The translations under genes were made by a program, and so were the position numbers. Below are positions 32,792 through 43,942 of a DNA stretch of 64,000 nucleotides, in pieces. Positions within the stretch are counted from its first letter, which is position 1. Every line of letters begins with the position of its first letter. This stretch comes from Exophiala sp. HKRS030. Its lineage: Eukaryota > Ascomycota > Eurotiomycetes > Chaetothyriales > Herpotrichiellaceae. The stretch spans positions 372,001 to 436,000 of the forward strand of contig JAHWDD010000010.1 of NCBI GenBank assembly GCA_023897205.1. The letters run 5' to 3'. The notes beneath the pieces are model-generated. The model searched no databases. It was not told the origin of the DNA and was given only the letters and a program-made list of their open reading frames with translations.

Positions 32792-35338
32792 CTACTTCAG
32801 CAGCTCGGCATACTCTTCTAGGCTCTGACCAATCAAGTCCACAACGCCCCAACCGGTGTTACCCTTGAACGTCCTCGCCCAGATCCGAGCAATTCTGCTT
32901 CCCAACTGTTCCATTCTGGTTGCATAGTCTCCCGACTCCAACGTTGACCCGCAGCCATGGTCTCTGTCGCGTACTGGCACTGATTCAGGCTGTGAGACCG
33001 GGAGTGGGCCGACATTCGTCTCTTCTACCATTTTCTCGATCCACAAAAAAATTAATTGCTCATGTTTCGACATCTTGAGCGACCCACTTGTAGCTGAAGC
33101 CCTTCCAAGAGCAAGGAGCCACCTGCTCAATAGAAAGGCATACTCCAGACTGACGAGAGAGTGCTGAATGCTCCAGTAAAATGAATGACTGCGCGCGACA
33201 AAATCAATGCCCAGCCGCACCGGGATAGATAGAGCATGGGCGGCGTGAAGCAAGGGTTTCACGAGTCCCGGACCGCGCTCGAGCGGCGGGGACGATGCTA
33301 GAGATTGAGAAATCACGGCCGGGTCCTGCGAGATGAGAGCTCGACGTGGACCGATGTTGAGATACATGTGAATGTATGCCTGGCCCAAGAGCGCCGCAGA
33401 GGTGAAGGCGATGGGCCCGGCCGGATTGCGTGGGTTTGTGCTAGATTCTGGTGTCTGTTTCCAGCGGAGTTTCCAAGCGTGGAGCGCGTCCTCGAGCACG
33501 CAAAGATCCTCGGCTCGAAGGCTCACGCTCAGGCATTCGCTCTGGTTTTGATGTTGACCATCTCGCAAAGGCGGGTACAGACACAGCTGACGAGCAAAGT
33601 ATATGTGTTGAAAAATACCGTGGAGAAGGACGTGATTCCCCATTGGCGTCGACGCATAGAGGTCACCTGGGAGAGAAGGGGGACGGGTAAAAAGGAGGGC
33701 AAAAGAGGTTTGAAACGGCATGCCCGATGCCTCCCCAGAGCTGAATGCCCGTTCATACTCAAAGCGCCATTCATCTGCGCTGGACGCCTTCCAGAGAGCG
33801 GTATTGCATGGCAAGTTGAGTTTCAGCTCGGCGTTCTTGATCAAGGAAGCTCGGTTATACATGATCGAGTGGAGGTTTAAAATGGTGAATGCCGCGAGCT
33901 TTGTTCGACGATCGCGCTCTTGCCTCACCCATCGGCGCCAATTGACTTCATTCGAGTCGCTTGTCATGGCGAAAGTGGTCTGGTCGTCTTCGGCCAGACC
34001 ATGGTCGCGGATCATGTATGCCAAGACTCCTTGTAGTGACAATAGCTCCTGGAGAATATCCTGATTCTTTCCCCATGGGGCAAATATAGTGAGCAGGAGG
34101 AGAGTCTGAATCCTCTCCATCAGTTCGTCTCCTCCGCGATCCTCAAGCCCCATCGACCGGCCTTGTTTGGTTGAAAACGACAAAGGAAAACACCCGCAAC
34201 GGTCCAGATCGCGGGTTAAAAGCGCTCGCACCGCGTAGAAGAAATCAAACCCCCGCTCTTCTTCGAAGCGATACTGCGCACCACATGCAGCCAGCGCAAG
34301 AATGAGTGCTGGATGGCAGCGGTCTATGGATGTGGTGGGTACATGGATGAAGGGGTGGTGTTCATTCAGGCCGTCGATGAATCCGTCGAGCGACCGTGCG
34401 AGAGCCCACCTGGATGGGGGGAGGAACTTACAAGGCAATTCGTCTTTCAAGCCCTCGAGCTTTTTGACAAATGTTTGGTATTCCTGCTTTCCAATACTAG
34501 CAATTGATGGCGTAGGTACGACAGGTGCTTGAATCGGTCCCATATAGTCGCGGTCATCGGAGTCTCGAGACTGGGGCTGAAGTGAAGGCAGGCGAGACCC
34601 GAAGGTCGAGTAGGGGACGTCATCATTGTGTACGCGTGGACTCTGACAAGACAACACTTGGCTGCTACCTGGTTGCAAATTGGAGTTGAGGACGGATGTG
34701 GAAGACTCAAGTGTGACGGAGAAAGATGGAGCCTGAGAGAAGAGTTCTGGTTCCCAGCTTGGACTGAGCCCGATGCTGTCTAGGAAATGGTTGAAATCTT
34801 GCATGGGATCTTGCAACGGTCCTGTCAAAGCGAATCGCAGCAGATCATCGTTGTCCAAGTCCACGGTAGTGGTCACTTCACTGGGGCCATCCAAGGGGAC
34901 TGTAGCACTGTCTTGCTCTTGTTGAGACTCGATCGATGGGTGTTCAATGTGAGCTGTGTCCTCGGGTTCATTCAAAGGATCTGCATCGAAGGTGCTCCAG
35001 GTCCGATCTACAGTCTGTGACGACGAGATGGCATTGAATATGGCCGTCGTGGGAGTAGACTGTCGTCTGTGCAAGCCACCCTGGTCGTCACTCGCTTCAT
35101 CTCTTTGATTCGATGGATGAATCAGTCGGCTATGGCGGACCAATAGATCGCGTCTGCCAAACGATTTGGAGCAAACGGAGCAACCGTACGGCTTCTCCTG
35201 TGTATGCGTCCGAAGGTGTCGCTGAAGATGCTCGGCACGAGAAAATGATCGTTGGCAGTATTGACAATCCGGCGGTGCCCGGCGCCGCGCCTTACGTTTT
35301 GCGTGTGGCTGCTGTGGTGTCATTGGTGGCTCTTGCAT
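32792..35338 (-). CDS. C2H2 zinc-finger transcription factor with fungal_trans domain
   Basis: Single exon, 848 aa. The ORF is open to a GTG at 35422 but the first ATG is at 35338. After a basic KRKARRR stretch, two classical C2H2 fingers occupy about residues 25-75: CQYC-12-HxxxH and CSVC-12-HxxxxH, joined by a TQEKPYG linker. These bind DNA. An acidic Ser/Thr-rich region follows. From about 330 a fungal-specific transcription factor domain (PF04082 type) runs through most of the rest, with patterns such as HPFIHVP, LALAACGAQYR, LLLTIFAPWGKN and HVLLHGIFQHIYFARQLC. This C2H2 plus fungal_trans layout is common for regulators of catabolic or secondary-metabolite genes. It sits 390 bp from a CYP504-like P450 and near an MFS transporter, all on the minus strand, so it may regulate them (inferred). 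Confidence 0.9.
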   Translation of the reverse strand: MQEPPMTPQQPHAKRKARRRAPPDCQYCQRSFSRAEHLQRHLRTHTQEKPYGCSVCSKSFGRRDLLVRHSRLIHPSNQRDEASDDQGGLHRRQSTPTTAIFNAISSSQTVDRTWSTFDADPLNEPEDTAHIEHPSIESQQEQDSATVPLDGPSEVTTTVDLDNDDLLRFALTGPLQDPMQDFNHFLDSIGLSPSWEPELFSQAPSFSVTLESSTSVLNSNLQPGSSQVLSCQSPRVHNDDVPYSTFGSRLPSLQPQSRDSDDRDYMGPIQAPVVPTPSIASIGKQEYQTFVKKLEGLKDELPCKFLPPSRWALARSLDGFIDGLNEHHPFIHVPTTSIDRCHPALILALAACGAQYRFEEERGFDFFYAVRALLTRDLDRCGCFPLSFSTKQGRSMGLEDRGGDELMERIQTLLLLTIFAPWGKNQDILQELLSLQGVLAYMIRDHGLAEDDQTTFAMTSDSNEVNWRRWVRQERDRRTKLAAFTILNLHSIMYNRASLIKNAELKLNLPCNTALWKASSADEWRFEYERAFSSGEASGMPFQTSFALLFTRPPSLPGDLYASTPMGNHVLLHGIFQHIYFARQLCLYPPLRDGQHQNQSECLSVSLRAEDLCVLEDALHAWKLRWKQTPESSTNPRNPAGPIAFTSAALLGQAYIHMYLNIGPRRALISQDPAVISQSLASSPPLERGPGLVKPLLHAAHALSIPVRLGIDFVARSHSFYWSIQHSLVSLEYAFLLSRWLLALGRASATSGSLKMSKHEQLIFLWIEKMVEETNVGPLPVSQPESVPVRDRDHGCGSTLESGDYATRMEQLGSRIARIWARTFKGNTGWGVVDLIGQSLEEYAELLK

Positions 35339-35728
35339 CGAGACCGCGTACTCTGCTGGATGACCGAAGTGGGGAATGCTTCTGGCCAGAGAGTCAATGT
35401 CCACTCTGAGGCGGAGACACACCAGAAGACGACTTGGGTAGACGAGTAGTTCGAAAGATCATGTGAAGTAAAAAGATCTCAATTTAGGGGATCACGTTAT
35501 GGAAATACTAGCAGTAGGGACCGACTATCATCAAGAAGAGGGACAAAAGTGAACACAACTGCCCCCGCATACAGTGTATGAATGCCCCCTCACAGCAGTA
35601 TTTGACCCCGCATCTTGGCAAGGCTCAGAAATAGGGAGGCGGCTCCATCGTTCTCTCTCTGTCTCCAACCTCGGATATCACGGTTCCTCAATCATGCATA
35701 ACCCTGTATAAGCCGACCGACCTCGTCA
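35339..35728. promoter_or_regulatory. Promoter side of the C2H2 regulator
   Basis: 390-bp gap holding the regulator's 5' flank and the P450's 3' end. No other element recognised. Confidence 0.5.
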
Positions 35729-37564
35729 TTATTGGCTGCTCAGAATCTTGTCTAGAGCAAGCGGATCGCGGGGTACAAATCTCACTTTGTACGCAGGTGG
35801 TCGTGCCGCGAATTGGTCAGGCTCGATCGAGTCCTGAAAGGTGGGCGGAGCCGTCAGTCTTCAGAATAGGATCAATGCTTCAGACACAACACTCACCTGC
35901 AGAGGGTCAACTCTCCATTTGTTGTCGGCCACGTCCTTGCTGAGTTCGATCTTGAAAGACCAGATCAGACGTAACAGCATGATGTATAGCTGACGACTGG
36001 CCAACTGATTGCCTGCGCACATCCGTGTACCTAGATTCAAGTAGTATCAGCCCGCGAGTATTGAAAGGTAATGGACCTGCATTGCTTACCCATGCCAAAT
36101 GCGGCGTGGTCAAGACGCAAGTCTGTCTCTGCTCCCTCCATCCAGCGCTCTGGGCGGTACTGGTTGACATCAGGCCCGAAGAACGACTCATCTACAGGCG
36201 ATTCAGTCACTGTTCAGTTGCCGGAGAGATGGGGCGGTGTTTTATCCTCACTTACCACGATTGCAACCCCAGGCGTTGAGGAAAACGGTGGTTCCCTGAG
36301 GTATAAAAATATCTCCGTATTGGATGTCCCTCAGCGCACTTCGTGGCAATGAGAGACGAAGGACGGAGAAGAAGCGCAAGCTCTCCTTCACCATGGCAGA
36401 GAGGTACGGTACTTTTTCTTCCCGGCCGTCTCCCCAGTCACCCGCGTCGTACACCTCTTGAATCTTGGCGTATGCAGTGTCTTGGATGTCCCCACGGCGG
36501 GCCAGTGTGCCGATGGTCCAGATCAGGGTGTTGGCAAGGGTATCAATGCCTCCCGAGACCATGGACATATTGATCGACATCAACTCAACTTCGGTGAACT
36601 TGTGGTCCGGATCTCGCAGGACATTTCCTTGAATGCAAGGTTTGTCGGTCCCGAGCTTCATCTGCTGCTTGTGCTCGTCACTGAATCGGTTCAGGTACGC
36701 CAGTCGCCTGATATTTGTGTTTTTCGCGTGAGCGGACTTCGCATTGACGGGATTCCATCTGAGCAATGGCACATAGTCCTGGAGAGCCCCGACCACCGAT
36801 CGGAAACCTGACACTTGTTCCTCAACATCCAGGAGTTCCTCAAATAGACCCTCTTCCCGAGGCAACCTGCGGCCATAGTTCACCGTCATTGTCAGGTCGA
36901 GGATGGTGTGGAGGACCAGTAGCTTGGGATCGATCGCACTCTGGCCCGATGCGCCGTGTTTAAGAAGCTCAGAGATCCAATCACGCGAGGTCTCGTTGAT
37001 AAGCGGAGTGTACGCCGTCACAGCGGACCGGTTCATGGCACTTGCGGCGGCTTTACGACGTCTCTTGGTGGAATCACTCCTGTTGTACGCATGGATCAGT
37101 AAATGCCTCCTTCTTAGACGAGAGATGGAAGAAGAGTAGATGTATTACCAAGGAGTTGTCCCAATGGTGGAAGCGAGACGAGATAGCTGGCTGTGAAAAG
37201 TGTAGAATCGAGGCCGGTCAATCAAAGCGCCTCCCTGGCCGACAAAGACATCTTTGGCCGCCTGCATGGAGGTAAAGACGACAATCGGCATGTTGCCAAA
37301 CATGATCTGATAGACTCCTCCATACTTTTCACCCCATTTCCGGAGCTGCTCGGCCGGGTCAGGGTAGACCTGGTGAAGGTTGCCTACTATAGGCAGTCCT
37401 GTCGGGCCTTTGATGGGCAATCTGGCTCGAACCCGATTCACCTCGCTGACCAAAAGGTACGTCCCAAAGAGTACTACCAAAGTTACGGCGAGACTTTGGA
37501 CCAGATCCCAGGGGGCGGCCCTGAGGTTGAGTGGCAGGTTCAGCGAATGCAATTCGGAATCCAT
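35729..37564 (-). CDS. Cytochrome P450, CYP504-like
   Basis: Five exons: 37564-37149, 37079-36256, 36191-36090, 36030-35897 and 35833-35729, with introns of 69, 64, 59 and 63 nt. The product is 526 aa. An N-terminal membrane anchor (about 22-40, SLAVTLVVLFGTYLLV) and a proline hinge (GPTGLPIVGNL) are present. The first splice creates TIGTTPWSDSTKRRRKAAASAMNR, a C-helix region like that of CYP504 phenylacetate hydroxylases (PhacA/PhacB). The I-helix has SGGIDT, the K-helix KESLR, and the PERW motif is YRPERW. The heme-binding loop FGMGTRMCAG crosses the third splice with its cysteine intact. CYP504 enzymes hydroxylate phenylacetate or hydroxyphenylacetate at the ER, feeding the homogentisate pathway. 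The subfamily and substrate are inferred. It is flanked by a C2H2 regulator and an ACS transporter. Confidence 0.88.
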
Positions 37565-38372
37565 CGGGGCTAAAATTCAGGCGAGTGACTATGTCAAGAA
37601 ATATTGCTTGGTCTTTTAGGATACAGATGTCCTCGAAGTAAATGTGCTGACAATATATAAATGTGTGTGGTTGTGCATATATATCTCTCTGCCAATTCAC
37701 GAGGCATTCTCTCCACTTCTCTAATCCCGAGGGTTCTCTCCTCACCTGAATATGCGAAGCCATAGGAGTGATATCATTCTCACATCCATACTGACTGATG
37801 ATACTGACCCCTCGAGGCGATCTTTGGAGTATCTCTCTGCCGCCACATTGTGTCGCCACATGCCTGGATACCACTTCGGCCTCCAAACGTGTGGGATTCT
37901 TGGAGACCACACATTCCGACTGTGAGCCAGTGGGGCAATCTTGGTCAAATGTAGAGTAAACATAGATGAGGAGAGAATGCTATGTGACATCTGTCTTAAG
38001 GGAAAATACCCCCAGATGAATGCGGACACGGGTAGTGTATGTGAAGATATCGTCTGCAGGTAACTCTACTAAGTGCCTACTAGGCTACCCGGGCCTGGAC
38101 GATCGGTTCAGATACGCCGAGACTATTTACTATGGTCCAAACAAGGAAATAAAGTATCTGAATCTCTTCATTACTATCGTTGTCGTTCGAGGCAACGACA
38201 AAAGAATTGGAGTAAAAACTCATTTCATTCAGGTATCCAGGTGCTCACAGTGACTCTCACTCGACCTAGAGCATACTTTCCTTCGATTCGTTTCCGAGCA
38301 TAGCTTTTGAATTGATTGGCGACGAAGAATAACACTCCTTCAGAGATTTCCATAGCTATACTCAAGCCAGAT
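37565..38372. other. Intergenic region
   Basis: 808 bp with the P450 promoter and the 3' end of the MFS gene. The open frames (for example 37742-38029 minus) have no recognisable content. Confidence 0.55.
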
Positions 38373-40174
38373 TCATAGCGTATAGATAAAGTCAGGTCTA
38401 TTGTCACCGGCAACCCATATCTCGTCAGCCGACTTTCCCTCGTGCATTTGATCTCGCTTCCCCGAGAGTCTCTTGCCATTTTCGACTCGCAGCGCGATGT
38501 GCATGGCCAGACTTCCACAGAACAAAAACAGCGTCAACGCCGCGAGGACGGTTCCGTGACCGGTCCAATATCGCGGCTTCTGACTCTTCACATAAATGTT
38601 GGAGCTGACAATCCCGTTGATGTTACCACAGCCGACGACAATACCGATCACGACACCTCGCTTGTAGATCCCCTCGATGTTGTTGGAAACCCACGCCGTA
38701 GTGTTGGGGATTGTCGGATAGATGCCCATGGCCGCAAGAAAGGTACCTGCGTACTGAACGCGGGGGTTTGGCGTCGCCAACAACAATACAAATCCGGTCA
38801 TGCCGAGTAGCGCTGTGCCCATGTTGCAGTATCCACGGCATCGAGTTCTATCGGCAAGCCAACCTATGAAGACTGTGACAGCTGCAGCACACGCATAGGG
38901 TGGCACCGAGAGAAGCTGAGCGTGTGTTCCGGCATAGCCCATGCCTGCCAGTATCGTGGGAAGGAACAAGGAAAAGGCGTAGAGGGCGATCTCTGCTCCT
39001 ACGAGAACGAAACCGAAGCCCCACGTCTTCCAGTCCTTGAAGGCAGCAATGATATGTCGCTTGTCATATGCTTCCGCTGTTGAACTTTGTTTGTCTTTGG
39101 CCAGACGCCGGCGAAGACGGATTCGGTCGTCTTCTGAGAGAAATCTCGCCGTGTCTGGCCAGTTGGGAACCATCCACCAACATGAGGCGCCGACAACGAT
39201 GGTTGCCAGCCCTTCGAGGATGAATATCCATGCCCAGCCTGGCTTGTCACCAATGCCCGCCATTTGAGATATAGCTGCGGCGAGTAAACCACCAAATGAC
39301 CCAGCAAGGGCTGCCATGGAGAAGAATACTGCAACTCGAATCCCGAGCTCGTCTCGTCGATACCAGAAGGACATGTAATAAGCAGCACCTACACAGTGTC
39401 AGGCGACGGAATAGTCAAGATTGATTGCGGTGGGAGAATTACCTGGAAAAAGACCGGCCTCTGCGAGGCCGAGGAAAAATCGTGCGACGACTAGTCCGGC
39501 AAAATTCGTGACAAGACCCATCATCGTCATGATAAAACCTGAATGCTTGTGTCAATTTCCCGTCGATAGAACAAGAGACATCTCGAGGCCTTAAGGACTA
39601 CACTGGAGACATATGAAGCCATGGGTGATGGCCAAGGGTGATGGCCAAAGCATAACTTACCCCAGAGAACCATGACAAGCATAAAGAACACTCGTGGAGT
39701 CAAACGCTTCAGGAAGACATTGGTCACGGCTTCTGCTATGGCATAGCTGACCTGAGAAACAGGTTAGAACTGGCCTCCAATCTCGGTTGTATGGACAGTG
39801 CATCCTTACAAAGAAGACGCTCAAAGCAGCATTGTAGTCTTCGCCCTTCATGCCGAGATCATCCTCGAGGCCTGCGAGTCGCGCATTTCCAATGTTGGTC
39901 CGATCAAGGAAAGAAAGCAGGTAAAGAAACGAAAGCCACGGGATGAGGCGAAAGTCAACCTTCCTCACCAGCTTACGGTCCTAAATGAAACAAATCGTCA
40001 GGATTGATTGATAGAGACACCCAAGCAGCAACTCACAATGGCTCGTTTCTCCTCTTCGGTTTTGCCTTGGTCTGGGTCAGGCAAAGTATCGATATCTTCT
40101 GTCTGTTCCGTATGAATTCGGGATCCTTTTTCGTCCAAAGAAGTTTTGCCTTGAAGAGTCTGAACACCAGCCAT
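38373..40174 (-). CDS. MFS transporter, anion:cation symporter (ACS/Dal5-like)
   Basis: Five exons: 40174-40037, 39980-39810, 39751-39661, 39538-39443 and 39388-38373, with introns of 56, 58, 122 and 54 nt. The product is 503 aa. The join of exons 1 and 2 gives DRKLVRKVDFRLIPWL, and TM1 then reads FLYLLSFLDRTNIGNARLAGL, the signature of the ACS family (allantoate, nicotinate, pantothenate and similar organic-acid uptake). Later joins restore FFVSYAIAEAV, LWGFIMTMMGLV and AEAGLFPGAAYYMSFWYRRDELG, the conserved TM4-TM5 region. The C-terminal half has the second six helices. A plasma-membrane proton symporter for a carboxylate is likely, which would suit an adjacent aromatic-acid hydroxylase. 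Substrate unknown. The third intron is unusually long and contains a tandem duplication. Confidence 0.9.
39623..39648. repeat. Exact 13-bp tandem duplication in an intron
   Basis: GGGTGATGGCCAA occurs twice head to tail (39623-39635 and 39636-39648) in intron 3 of the ACS transporter. It accounts for a small part of that intron's extra length. Confidence 0.85.
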
Positions 40175-41469
40175 GGTGAAATGCAATTATGCTGAATCCT
40201 GGACAATCTATCGACCGTAGGAATAGAAAGTGAAGGAAGACCTTGAAAATAGCACAGACTGAGTAAGTGGCTTTTGCGGAGCCGTGGATCTCTTTAAATG
40301 CCATCTTTGACTACCCCAGGCTTTTCGAGGTTGTCTACCAATTTCGTATTTGAGAGCGTGAGTGCCCCCACACTTTGAAGTGTCAATTCCGACTATAGAA
40401 TATTTCGCGGGGTACACATGGGGCAGAAATATCTCGAGCAGAAACAGTCATTCTTTGGAGCGAGATTGAAGATCGTAAGGAAGAAGTCGACACAGCCTGA
40501 ATGTAATTTGTGCCGCCACATGCCGCCACCTAGAATGGTGGAGATAAAATGGGGACAGGAAGATATCAGATCCGAACGCTGAAAGGGCTTACTTATGACA
40601 GGGGGTGTGAAGGAAGAATCAAACCTACGAGACTCTGCAGGTAAGGGTACAAGAGAAGATTGGTATCCTTGCTGACCTTTGGTCAGATTTAATCAACTCA
40701 TGGCCAATTTGTCTTGTTACCAAGACGGACTGAAACAAATAAGTTGAGTTCGAGGTTCTCATTCCTCCTCTAGGTACTGATTCTGGTGTTCTACGGCGCT
40801 GTTGGCCCTGGAAAGGGTCGACGAAGCAACACTCTACTCGCGGTAGACGACTCAGCACCCTGCCGGAGCGGCTCCAGCAAATGATACAATGGGGTCCAGT
40901 TTCAGAACAGATGCGCCCCGGTCACGGTGTTGTACTTCACAAATTCTTCGAGCCCCTCTGCGCCTTTGTTTAGAGAGGGGAAAAGTTTGCAGGCGTGAAG
41001 GGGGCCCATGTTACATATGGTCACCAAGGTCAGACAACCTGATCCCGCTAAACATCTCACCTAGGTATATCTTACAATTTCCGCACAGAGATACACCTGA
41101 ACTGATAACTCCGATGTGAACGCATTGGTCCGAGGTTTCGGTTTTTTTTTTTTTGAAATAGGCTCGGCCACTTCATCTATTCCTGTAGAACAGGCCGACG
41201 GAGATCTCCCGTTGCTAACCTGCACTATTTGCTGCCCCTTAGATGTGCTCCTCAGACAACGAGGGGCTCCGCATCACCGATCACGAAGATAGCGAAGTGA
41301 TAGACAGCGAGGCTGAAGACACCGAGATCCACCTTCTTCCCCACGACTGTCTACTTGTGCCTTGCAGAACAACATATAAATACTTGCCTACAAATTTCAA
41401 CACGATGACCGTCTAGGAATCTGAGTAGTGTATGCTCTGGTAAGAGACTGTGGCGATAACCTCACGAAA
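40175..41469. other. Intergenic region between divergent genes
   Basis: 1.3 kb between the start of the ACS transporter (minus) and the start of the decayed P450 (plus). It carries a run of 13 T at 41142-41154 and a CACCTAGGTATA stretch near 41060. No coding region is supported. Confidence 0.55.
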
Positions 41470-43143
41470 ATGTCTCTCTTCGCTACGTATTCGCTGGCGG
41501 CAGCGCTACTATTCTTTCTGGACCTGAGTTACGCAATGTTCCACCGACGGAGCCATGGGGATCTTAAAGAACTTCCAGGTCCCAAAGGTGATGATCACTT
41601 CTGTTCATCCTGACATTGACTTTCAGACTAACCATCGATAGGATATCCTCTGATCGGAAACCTATTCGACATGCCACGAGAAAAAGCATTCCTGAAGTTT
41701 AAAGAGTGGGCAGAAAAATATGGTCCGATTTTCAAAATCGAATTTTTGGGCCAGACGCAGGTAATTGTTTCGAACCAGACCCTTGCTGAGGATCTCCTGG
41801 CCAAAAGAGGAGCCATCTATTCAGACCGAGGGACTCTGCATATGATCAAGCTCGTTACCGGAGGATGAGATCTTTTGGCATCCAGCAGCGAGTCCGAGTA
41901 CTGGCGACTAGGACGACGATTCGCAGCATCATTGCTGACTCCACCAATGGCTGCGCAGTGGGAGCCGTGGCAAACTTTCCAGTGCATGAGAATGGTCGAA
42001 TCGTTGATGAAACAACCCGAACGTTACGTGTACTGGTTCGATCGTTATGCCACCTTGGTGTCACTGAAGGAAATCTACGGCAAGATCGTGGACACTCCAG
42101 AAGATGAGGAGTACCATACAATGGCAATTTCGGATCGAATGCACAATATTGAGCGACTGGGGACTCCTGGCGGCTATCTGGTGGAGATCATCCCAGCTTT
42201 ACTGAAGTTAACAGCTTGGATGGCTCCTTTCAGACGCGAAGCTCAAGAATTACGAAACATAGAGCTGGCCTACTTTACAAAACTCATTGGGGAAGCCAAA
42301 CAACGATGGAACTCAAAGGTTCCCGAGAGTCCTGACTCCTTTGCTCGATGTTGGCTTAAGCACGACAACGGTTGGGAGCTGGAATTACCCGACATCACCT
42401 ACGTACTTGCCACATTGTACGGTGGTGGCTCAGGAACCACCTCAAACGCGATGCAGACCTTCGTCATGACCATGGCGTTGTATCCGGAGTGGCAGACGAA
42501 GCTGCAAGAAGAGCTCGACTCCATCGTGGGACTGGATCGGCTACCTAGTTTTGCCGACCTACCTCAGCTCATACTCGTCAGAGCAGTGGCTAAGGAGATG
42601 TTACGGTGGCGACCAGTCGTCCCAGGAAGTAAAACTATCACATATTTCAGTCGTTTTGGAATGGTTGCTAACTTCTCAGATCTCCCGCATAGGTTGACGA
42701 TAGACGACGAATATAATGGTTACCATATGCCCAAAGGTTCGTTCGTGCATGGGAACCAATGGGCGATCCATCGAGATGGTGGCTTGTACCCTGACGGCAA
42801 GACTTTCAACCCGACCCGATATCTTGAGGAATCTTGGCCCACTTACAAGGAACCTATTGAGATTCATCCCAATATCAAACGATTCTCAGCATTCGGCTTC
42901 GGTCGACGCATCTGTCCCGGCCTCGAAACTGCCGACAGATCACTCATCATACAGATCGCGACATTGGCCTGGACATGCAACATTTCGAAGAAACTTGGGC
43001 CGGATGGTCAAGTGGTACCGATCGACGATATGGATTATGCTGAGGGATCGAATGTTATACCGAAACCCTTCCAGTTTGAATTGAAGCCTCGTTCAGAAAA
43101 TTGCGCTCGAATGATCTCTGAAGCGGTAAATGCTCCTTACTAG
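41470..43143 (+). pseudogene. Cytochrome P450 gene with one in-frame stop
   Basis: Exons 41470-41587, 41642-42628 and 42680-43143; introns of 54 nt (41588-41641) and 51 nt (42629-42679). The second intron is a multiple of three without a stop, so it is easily missed; removing it joins RWRPVVPG to LPHRLTIDDEYNGY. The layout is that of a full microsomal P450 of about 522 codons: membrane anchor (LAAALLFFLDLSYAM), PGPKGYPLIGNL, K-helix KEMLR, and heme loop FGFGRRICPG. A TGA at 41866-41868, about codon 115, interrupts the frame just before the C-helix (YWRLGRRF), and the same frame continues after it. No intron of plausible length removes it. The I-helix reads GGGSGTT, with Gly where most P450s have an acidic residue. 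It resembles the OrdA/CYP64-like fungal group. Alternatives are a sequencing error or readthrough. Confidence 0.75.
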
Positions 43144-43942
43144 ATAAAATTGGCTGGTTACATAGGAGGTACATGGAGAAGAGAGTAGGTGTACAACTTC
43201 ACGGCTGTCTCATCTCACACGATTGCTATATCTTTTTCTCGAGACAAGCCTCGTCGGTCTCCCCGCAGGTATGCATCCAAAGGGGAAAGGATTCGATTTT
43301 TAGGATCCCCTTCTGGGCATAGGAAGAGAGTGCAGAATAACAGGGACTGAGTTACCAAATCAGCGTGGCGTAATTTCTTCAACCGAATGTAACCACATAC
43401 CTCGAGAGCTATGAACTGCAGCTCCTCAGTCGCGAATGAAGTGTGACCTCATGAGACTGATCACCGAAGATCTACCAACGATAAGTCGGTGAATACAAAT
43501 CGATGTATTTGTCAAGTTACTAACAGTGAGCACTACTTAACGAGCCACCATCTACCAGTAACAAGACTTCCTCGGTGAAGTCGGTTTCTTCGGTATTTTG
43601 AATAGTTCCATGTCAGTTCTAGTCCATAGTGCTGCAGTTTACCATGAAACCCCAGCAGCAGTCATTCCGCTGCATGATGTTGCACTCTGTCAATGCTGAG
43701 CAATAAACATCATACCACACGATGAATGATATTGCCAACTGAGGTAGGCGGAGTGCCTTCCACCTCGACCAATCCATCGATGCCAGATTAGGTACGCAAG
43801 TCATTTCACGATATACTGAAAGACATAACAGACTGCTTGGGCAGCTCCACATTTCCCATTAGTTGATATCTCCTGCATTTGTCGGAACTACCCAGATCTT
43901 TCCCCAGTTTGTCGCAATACTGGAACTGTGGGATACTGTGTC
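43144..43942. other. Intergenic region between two decayed genes
   Basis: 0.8 kb of moderately AT-rich sequence with no recognisable ORF or repeat. Confidence 0.55.

Noticed and set aside
41851..41882. Removal of the P450 stop by a GT..AG intron
   Set aside because: The only available donor and acceptor give a 32-nt intron, too short, and the resulting frame no longer matches a P450.
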